From: Baylisascaris procyonis | Taxonomy: Eukaryota; Nematoda; Chromadorea; Rhabditida; Ascarididae | Length of the DNA stretch: 64,000 nucleotides | NCBI GenBank assembly: GCA_037389465.1 | Contig: JAZARR010000074.1 | Location: 3,100,001-3,164,000 of the forward strand | Direction of reading: 5' to 3' | Part shown: piece by piece, positions 57,043 to 64,000 of the stretch | Layout of the letters: every line of letters starts with the position of its first letter | Numbering within the stretch: position 1 is the first letter of the stretch | Position numbers and translations under genes: made by a program | Notes under the pieces: model-generated | The model's database searches: none | What the model was told of the DNA's origin: nothing | The model's input: only the letters and a program-made list of their open reading frames with translations

Positions 57043-58489
57043 TCATGAGGAATAACGGCTATATTTAGAAGTTGATGAGCGAGTCTTATACGATGACGAT
57101 GATGGGCGATCTAAAAATATTTCTGTGATTGAATAAAAATAAAAAATAATCCGAAACAATTCATCACATCCAAATTTTTTATAAGCTTTCACGCTACGGC
57201 AATATGTATTAGAATTAAAATAGAAATTCTCACGAATCTTTAGAAATGGAATATAACCGTTATACATTGTTTTTTTTTTTTAATTATAATGACGACATTA
57301 AATTCATCCAGTAAAGCACCTAAGGTGATCTCATCGGGATCTATAAAGTCGAATCAGAGATTTATTTCATGTAGAAACCACTCTGTGGGCCTTCCATGTT
57401 TCCCAGAGATCGATTTAATTGAATTGGTCTTTTCGATTGTGTAGTCAGTGGTGTACTTTAGAGTTCTATCTTATCCTTCTTATACAACTTAGGAGGCCGA
57501 GCAAAGACCCATATAGTGCCATTCAAACCTTCTAGGAACTTGGAGAATCACTTCACCATGAAATCCTTTCAAATCCAAAGCAAAATTTCAACACACTATA
57601 AAATAAATGAATGCCTTCGAAAGCTGTTCTTATAAAAGTGTAGAGCAATGAGACGAGCAAGCATTTCGTTGAAGTTTTATAGCAAGTTGAAAATGTTCTC
57701 ACTTTTATTGTCAATATAATCCTATATAGTTTATAGAATTGCAATGGTTGTCTATTTTGTCAGCGAAATATCTGATTTGAACTTCGAAAATTTTTGTCTT
57801 GATTCGAATTTAACCGTCATTCCTCCTTCAAGAAGCATTAACATAGAAAGGCATCTAACGTCTATAGTAATGAGAGCCTGAAGATAAAAATATCTCTACA
57901 GGTGATCTCTGCAATCTTATCATCATTTCAGAAATCTCCACATAACATATAAAATTTCTTACTTGAACTGTTCACTTTTTCTTGCCTTCTACGATCCTTT
58001 TTATACGGGTTCGGTATATCGATTTCTTTGTGGAACATATCTACCATCTGCAAATAAGAAATTCAGCGCTTAATTGCGTATATCAAGAAGACTTATTTTA
58101 AAAAAAAACTGTAAAATGAACCGAATACTGTAAAGAATTAAGAATACAATATGAAAACTGACGAAATAAGACAAGTTTATTAGCATATCTGGGCATATCT
58201 TTTTCAGAAAACCTTGCTAGCCGAAAAAAAAATCCCACAGCCAAATTTTGTTGAGCTATTTAATTTCGCATCTTCATTTAAGTTATTCAATTAATTTTAG
58301 GTCAGGGTTATCGAACCCGTGTTCTTCAATTTTACGCAGTTCGCGCAACCTCGCAGCACAGTGACAATTTGCATGATTGTTTGGCCTTCCTCGATGCTGC
58401 TTATGTGATCACCTTTCTTTTCGAGGAGATATATCATTTTTAACGATGTGAATGAAATCGAAGCAAGCTCATAAAAAAATATGTGATGC
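57043..58489 (-). CDS. Degenerate chromodomain-like block (cluster gene C, 5' part)
   Basis: Three exons in phase: 58489-58336, 58047-57963, 57110-57043 (TGA, or spliced on). Exon 1 contains KMIYLLEKKGDHIS, which aligns with [13 protein letters not shown] of gene A: YLL and the KG pair are kept, but the cage Trp becomes Lys and the cage Tyr becomes Asp. It ends in phase 0 where gene A's chromodomain exon ends. Exon 2 begins MVDMFHKEI, equivalent to LIEEFHERL of gene A's chromodomain helix, and continues into basic linker. Exon 3 is a Ser-rich tail (SSSSYKTRSSTSKYS). An alternative reading is two ankyrin-like half repeats (LLEKKGDHISSIEEGQT, LRGCANC). The shared exon order and phase favour a chromodomain origin. 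Whether it joins the 53574-54706 block in one transcript is not settled. Confidence 0.42.
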
Positions 58490-59117
58490 CTAATAGATGT
58501 CAGTGCAAAAAAAAAGACTACAATAGAGATAAAGTTGAGATAACGTTTTTTTTTTTGCATTTTATGCGATTTGCATATGCAAATATGGCGAAATCGAGAA
58601 AAATCTCATAAATGCATTGTTTTGAACGTTATTAATTAAAATAAAGAAGAAATTAATAAAAAATTGATTAACGAGCAATAATTGAGAAAAAATTAGTAAA
58701 TAAATTGAATTCTATTCGATAGAAAATAAATCAGCCGCTCAGAACGAAGTTTACAATTAAAAATAACTTCTAGAATTTATTGAGAGAATTTCATATGCAA
58801 AAACAATGCCACCTTTCATCTTAAATATTAGTGATAACGGTGGTCTACTCGGATTATCCTCGAAATAAATCGATAAAACATTTTTGCTCGACATTTCGAC
58901 TAAACAAGACAGTTGTTTTGAAGATTGCTAGCCGAAATGAACGCAAAAAAAACCTCAATATTGAGGAAGATTTAGTTGTTTCATCTCCTCTCTCCTCTTT
59001 TAGAATCTTTTCTATGCTAACGGTTGTAATCTTCGATGAAAAGTAATTTTCCGAACAGGGAAAATATAATTATCACTCAAAGGGAATAAAATTCATAACA
59101 CTAAAATCAAAGTTCGG

Positions 59118-62100
59118 TTAATCAAACGCATCTAACATGAGAGTAGATATACGTGCACCATATGTAGCAATTTCCACTCTCGTTATTACATTCACGATGC
59201 ATTTGAAGTGATCTTGTAAGCAAGTAAGAAATACCTCTGGGCAATTTTTATACATAAACCTTCCATTGATATGCTCTTTGCGTAATTTACCCTCGTATTC
59301 CACATAATAGGTATAGGGTTTCTTTTCGAGCTGCAAAAGAGAAATTACATCGATCTTTCAGCATTTCTTTTTGATTTCCCTTTGCGCAGGAAATGCACAA
59401 CAATGCGCAACTTTCTAATTTTATCGTTCAAATGATCACGAATTTTCCATCAATTCTACACAAACAGTATGGATGTCAAATCTTCGAAGTGCAAAAAAAC
59501 TTCTGAAGAAAAACAACCAAAACCACTAAGAACGACGATTAAATCTGCGGTGATTTTGTCATGTAATGCTAAAAAAGAAAAAAAAAAGCGCAAAATTCAA
59601 TGAAGTATTTTGACCACAATATATTTTACATTTTAATCAAATATAATTTGTCTTTTATATAATTTTATTCAAATGATTTAAAGTGGGGAATAAATTTGCA
59701 TATGATAGACAAATAATTTGCAGAGAAGACCAATAAACGCACATACCTGAGCACCAATAATACGGGTCGGTTTCCACCCTTTCGCAATTCCGCATTCTTT
59801 GTTGTTTGGAAATACTGCAATGTTGAATGATTTATTTGTTGTCAGAAAATGCCACCTCTTTGCGTTTATCAAATCGTCTTTTCTTGGATAAATTCTTTAC
59901 TGGAAATTAATCTACCCGCTTGACATGTTACTTGTGGTATAATCCATCCAAACTATACAAATAATTTATATAATGCGAATAGATTCATGCCTGCTGATAA
60001 TCACATTGCTTTCGATGATAAAACATGGAAGTAGAATGAATTTCGATGATAAATCTCTCCCCTCAACATATTCAACTCTATGAAGTAACATCATCCAGAA
60101 ACATAGCACTCAAGCACCACTAATCAAATATTTCAATGTTTATTGCAACCAAATTAAGGATAATGAGGGATAAACGACTCATACAGAATTTCTCATTTAA
60201 AAGTATCCTACTTATGGTAACAACATTACCTCCGTCGACAACACAGGCAAGAGTCTTAATTGAGAAGAAAAAATGAAAAAGACGAGAGAATTACCGCGCT
60301 TCAGTTGAGCTTCCTCGGTATCCTCTTCCGGGAATGGAAGGTCGACCAATTCAGATTCGCTATCGGAATTTGGCATCGGCAAATTTCTAAAGAAGTCTCA
60401 TCGAAGCGAAAATATTTCCCGGTCAACAATTATAGAATATTCCACTTATAGAATTTCTGATCACATTTCGATCATTATATGCATTTTTATTTGAAGCGAA
60501 TCTCGAATTGTTCGTATAAATAACGTGGCAATCATCTACATCAATAATATCCAAACGAAAGGTAATAATTTGAGAGCTTCATTAGCACAAGCAGCGCATT
60601 CATTTCTCTAATATGCTAGTCGAATTTTATCGGCAAAAAAAAGCACAAAAAAGTTAGCAAATCTATAAAGCAACAGCATCGTTTATCGTTGAGAGACCAT
60701 CGCAAATAACAAAACGATGAAACGATTTTATGTTTTCGGAATATTTAATGCAGAAAAACAGCCTGTAAGCCATAGAGAAATTGTGCTTGAGAAAGAAATA
60801 CGACCGAATGAGGGATGGAAGGGGAGGCGATGGGAATGGATGTATTTATCGGTGCAACAATCACTCATTAGTGGATTCTTAATTTAAGGAAACGTATTGT
60901 TTCTGCAATCTTCATTTCCCGTAAACTTCTGCAGCATTATTGATGATTCTAATATTATAAACATTAGGCATATCGTTGTCGTCACGAAATCAGAAGCTCA
61001 TGAAAAACTTTGCACATCTAAACGATGAAATAAATTTTATGAAATTTGTTGAAGATAATCCGCTTCGTTAACTATGATTAGAGCTTAGATTTCATTAAAA
61101 AAAAAAGATAACCTTTAGCAGTGATTTGCAATTTTGTGGAGTCTCTCCAATTTCGATTGCATATTTCGATCAACGATAAGAAAATATATGCCAAAAATAA
61201 TTTTGTATTATTTACCTAGTACCTCCCTCCCTCTCCCTCTTTATCTCATCGCAATGGTCGACTAGCAGCACAAATGATATGAATGCTTTCTCATCTCATA
61301 AACTTTATTGATTATGTATGCACAAGAAAACTAAACGAGATTTTAAAGAAAAGAGATTTTTTTTATCGACAGAAATGAAAAATAAAATGAAAGGGAGCAG
61401 CCTCTGAGTACGATGATAGCGGCTACGATGCTGAAATCTTACACCTCCCATGAATATTACATTTAGCACTCCAAAATTTGGCATTATCATATCCCTATTT
61501 CCTTATTGCTCTTTTCGATGTAGCTCAACACCGTTCTTGAAGCATAAATAGAAAACTCACACTTACAGACTATCAAGAAACCTCTTCATTATAAAACAAC
61601 TTGATTAGACACGAAAATACAGTTCATACTCATATAAGCTTTGTCCTACCAAGCCACAAAATCCTTGAATTTCTGCTCTTCATCCTCCCCTCTCTCGCTG
61701 CTGTTCCTCTTCAGTTAATCAACAAACATAAAGTCACTGTTGCAAGCTGCATTACCCATTGGATGGATGATATTAAGCGATAAAATTAGATGGAATAAAG
61801 AAAACTTACGGATCGCCAGCCCTGGGTCGGATTTCGTTCATCAAAAAGTCCTTCAGAAGTTGTCGACAGTAATTCTGCAATCGAAAACTTCTTCAATTTA
61901 TGACACGTAAAGAGATTTGCCACCTTGTGGAATTTACCTGTCAGGAAAAAATGTGTGTTTATGAGATAAACGTTATCGCTACCGTCGAAACAATCTATTT
62001 TCATAGCTCTATCTTTAGTTAGGCGTTGCTACAAATGTTGTAATCAAAGCTGACGCTATATTTCTCGAGCTTTTTTATCACATCAGGCTTAATGTAAGAA

Positions 62101-62333
62101 ATGCCTCGAAATCCTTGTCCTTTCGTGGCACATTTAAAATCGCTTACCTTTCTTCTGCAAATATATGAGTCTGATAGGAATATTAGAGGTGACAACAAGT
62201 GATACAATACCAGAATGAAACCCCCTTATCTTTCGTCTTTCATATGGCCTCAAAGAAGTTTACCTGCCAGCCTTTCAAAAAGAAATTCAGCCTTCCACCT
62301 TTTTTTTGATAAGGGGACAATATCCCGAAATAA
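59118..62333 (-). CDS. HP1-like protein with cage-less chromodomain (cluster gene B)
   Basis: Firm exons: 61874-61810, 60386-60295, 59814-59747, 59330-59118 (TAA); their phases (0/2, 2/1, 1/0, 0) agree throughout. Exon 61874 starts NYCRQLLKDFLMNEI, equivalent to the chromodomain helix DCAALIEEF of gene A. The next is an acidic hinge (PNSDSESELVDLPFPEEDTE). The last two form the chromoshadow domain: GIAKGWKPTRIIGAQ, then PYTYYVEYEGKLRKEHINGR and NCPEVFLTCLQDHFKC. A tentative upstream exon, 62333-62264, encodes FRDIVPLSKKRWKAEFLFER, which fits the chromodomain front half with the cage Trp changed to Arg and Tyr lost. It ends in phase 1, so at least one small exon between it and 61874 is missing, as are the first exons. 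The family is firm for the chromoshadow part. Loss of methyl-lysine reading is inferred. Confidence 0.78.
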
Positions 62334-63224
62334 CTGAAGTCACTAATCTGAAGAAGGTCAACCAATAACTAAAACTGATGAAATGGCTATGGGATTCACT
62401 GCGAAAGACTAAGGCATATCACGACAATGAACAAAACGTTTTCCCATTTTCCGCAACCATTTGCTAAGAAATGAATAGTTGAATTCAATCATCAACACTA
62501 TTTGCATGAAAAATGTTGCGAAAGGACGAATATTCATAAGTAGTTCTGGCACTTAGCGTTATATGACAAATTCATAAGTAATTCTGATAGCTAGCGTAAT
62601 ACTTCAGATAGATATTGCGAGTATTCCATGAAGAGTATTTCACCTAGTCATCCAGTAATGGCAATAGCATCTAGCTAGACACATAACTGCCGAAGGTAAT
62701 TAGCTCGAAGATGACATCAGAAGCTAGTTTACAGAAACGGATGCATTCGAGAAATGATCGTGGATAAATAGCTATCAATATTTTAAGGGGGGAAAAGATT
62801 TAGTATGGAAATTTTGCCTACAAAATATGGGTGCTTTATAATTTATAAACGAAACTGATCACATACACACTCGAATAGACACTGCAAACTATCGTTACGC
62901 AAAAATTATCTATTCCCTGTTTTTTCGGTCGGGAAGAGGAAGGGGGATGGAATGAATCACTGAGAAATTATTGGATGCAAAAAAAAAACGAAGCAGATCA
63001 CATCCTGGCGAGTGGGCAATAATCGTTAAAGGCACCGATATACTGAACCACATCGAAACATGCAACGACCGTCGATTGATTAGCAAAAATTTTTGTCGAG
63101 AAATAAACGCTTATGGAATAGATCGTAAAGAAAGAAAAAAACACTGACGAATTATTCTATGTGGATTTATACTAATACGTATTGCAACAACCCCACACAA
63201 TAGAGAGTGAAAAGACGTATGCAA
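62334..63224. other. Gap between HP1-like gene B and the retroelement
   Basis: Missing 5' exons of gene B should lie here or beyond. There is an imperfect duplication of about 36 bases at 62532-62605. I see nothing else. Confidence 0.5.
62532..62605. repeat. Imperfect 36-bp tandem duplication
   Basis: attcataagtagttctggc at 62532 and its flank are repeated in altered form from 62569 (attcataagtaattctgat). Both copies carry a tagcgt-type tail. Confidence 0.6.
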
Positions 63225-64000
63225 ATAATGACAAAAAAGCAAGCGAAGCAGCGTTAATCGCTATGAGAACAAAGCGCAGAAGGTCACCTCTTACAGAAGA
63301 AATGAAAAAAATTGCTTGAGACAAAAAGAAATATCAAACAAAATGCAAATTTTCAGAAAAATTTGGATTTAGCGAAGAAACAAACGAGCTAATCGAAAGA
63401 TGATATGCAAATATCGTTACGAGAACTATCTCTAAATATGAGGCAAGCTACAGCCATCTGGAAACTAAGGCGAGCATCAATCTCGCTAGATTAGAACGAA
63501 AAAAGCTAAAGAAAATCAATGGGTCACTCACGATACAAACACAAGGAAATGACCACATCATTCAAGAGTTGTACGGTGAACGGACTCACCACACGTCGGT
63601 TGAATGAAAAAGCGATCAGGCGTTCTTACAAATCATCGATCCGACGATAAGAAATGTGAGCCAAAGTATGAAAAGTGGGATGGTAGCAGGTGTCGATGGA
63701 TTACTTCGGCGAAATGTTGAAGCACGGAAAGGAACTACTAATAACATCACCGAAAAGCCTGTTCAACAACATGATCGAACATCAACAGATCCTTAAACAA
63801 TTCGCCTCTTTAAAAAAAAATTCTACTGCCAATGGATGGACACAAAGGGCAACAAAAGTAAAGGACTGAGCGGCGGAAGGGGGAATGAGAGAATTTAAAT
63901 GAGCGGCGAAGATATCCTCAATGAAAAATGACAATTGGGCAGCAGAATAACAAGATAGACACCACGAATTGGCAAAAGAAGTAGAGATCGACTTGTAATG
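63225..64000 (+). mobile_element. Decayed RTE-type non-LTR retrotransposon fragment
   Basis: Plus-strand pieces of an endonuclease-reverse transcriptase appear in order but in different frames and with in-frame stops. At 63262-63600 is a pre-RT linker (RRRSPLTEEMKKIA; later NDHIIQELYGERTHHTSVE). At 63630-63705 is the RT entry motif (PTIRNVSQSMKSGMVAGVDG, equivalent to the family's 'KMKNNKAPGxDG'). At 63698-63790 it shifts frame to DYFGEMLKHGKELL and NNMIEHQQI. At about 63890-63996 are remnants of the C-terminal 'WAGHxxRMKDNRW...TPRxGKRSRGRP' tail (AAKISSMKNDNWAAE, then TPRIGKRSRDRL). The endonuclease and the RT catalytic core (including the YxDD region) are missing, so there is a large internal deletion between about 63830 and 63880. 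It cannot be active. It may continue past the window edge. Confidence 0.75.

Noticed and set aside
58270..58350. ggttcgataaccc taken as a tRNA T-arm
   Set aside because: Loop and stem lengths do not fit a T-arm (a four-base loop results), and no acceptor stem or anticodon arm could be drawn.
62041..62160. Minus-strand frame with GFRGISYIKPDVIKKLEKYS as a chromodomain exon of gene B
   Set aside because: It has no donor in the required phase and runs into a stop; no family recognised.

Overview
The window is eukaryotic, AT-rich (about one third G+C by eye) and gene-sparse. Genes are cut into short exons (65-230 bases) by introns of a few hundred to more than 2,500 bases with GT...AG ends. The organism is almost certainly a nematode. 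The ligand-gated channel has the nematode ACC/LGC style, the two-PDZ protein belongs to a worm-type family, and one start codon sits directly behind a TTTCAG acceptor, as in trans-spliced worm genes. Long introns and (TA)n tracts would suit a large-genome parasitic worm, but the species cannot be named from sequence alone. None of the genes shows up as one long reading frame. They were rebuilt by joining exons whose splice phases agree.

Layout. 307-4528 (+): last four exons of mitochondrial ribosomal protein mL46. 8478-16997 (-): complete eight-exon Cys-loop anion channel. 16998-35705: 18.7 kb with no supported gene, two (TA)n tracts and perhaps unseen 5' exons of the next gene. 35706-37334 (+): 3' end of a sine-oculis-binding-protein (SOBP) homologue. 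39891-44065 (-): two-PDZ protein with a one-base frameshift in the second PDZ domain. 46526-46775 (-): orphan Lys/Arg/Ser-rich exon. 49522-62333 (-): head-to-tail cluster of three HP1-like genes. 63225-64000 (+): decayed RTE-type retrotransposon.

The most notable region is the HP1-like cluster. Gene A (49522-53133) is a full HP1 with chromodomain, acidic and serine-rich hinge and chromoshadow domain. Gene B (59118-62333) and gene C (53574-58489) repeat the same exon order. Their chromodomain equivalents have lost the aromatic cage that reads methyl-lysine, while the chromoshadow halves remain open. This looks like one HP1 and two reader-dead paralogues that might still dimerise with it.

Two genes carry single-base oddities worth checking: a channel exon whose expected acceptor ends in AT instead of AG, and a missing G in the second PDZ domain. 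They may be assembly errors or real lesions.
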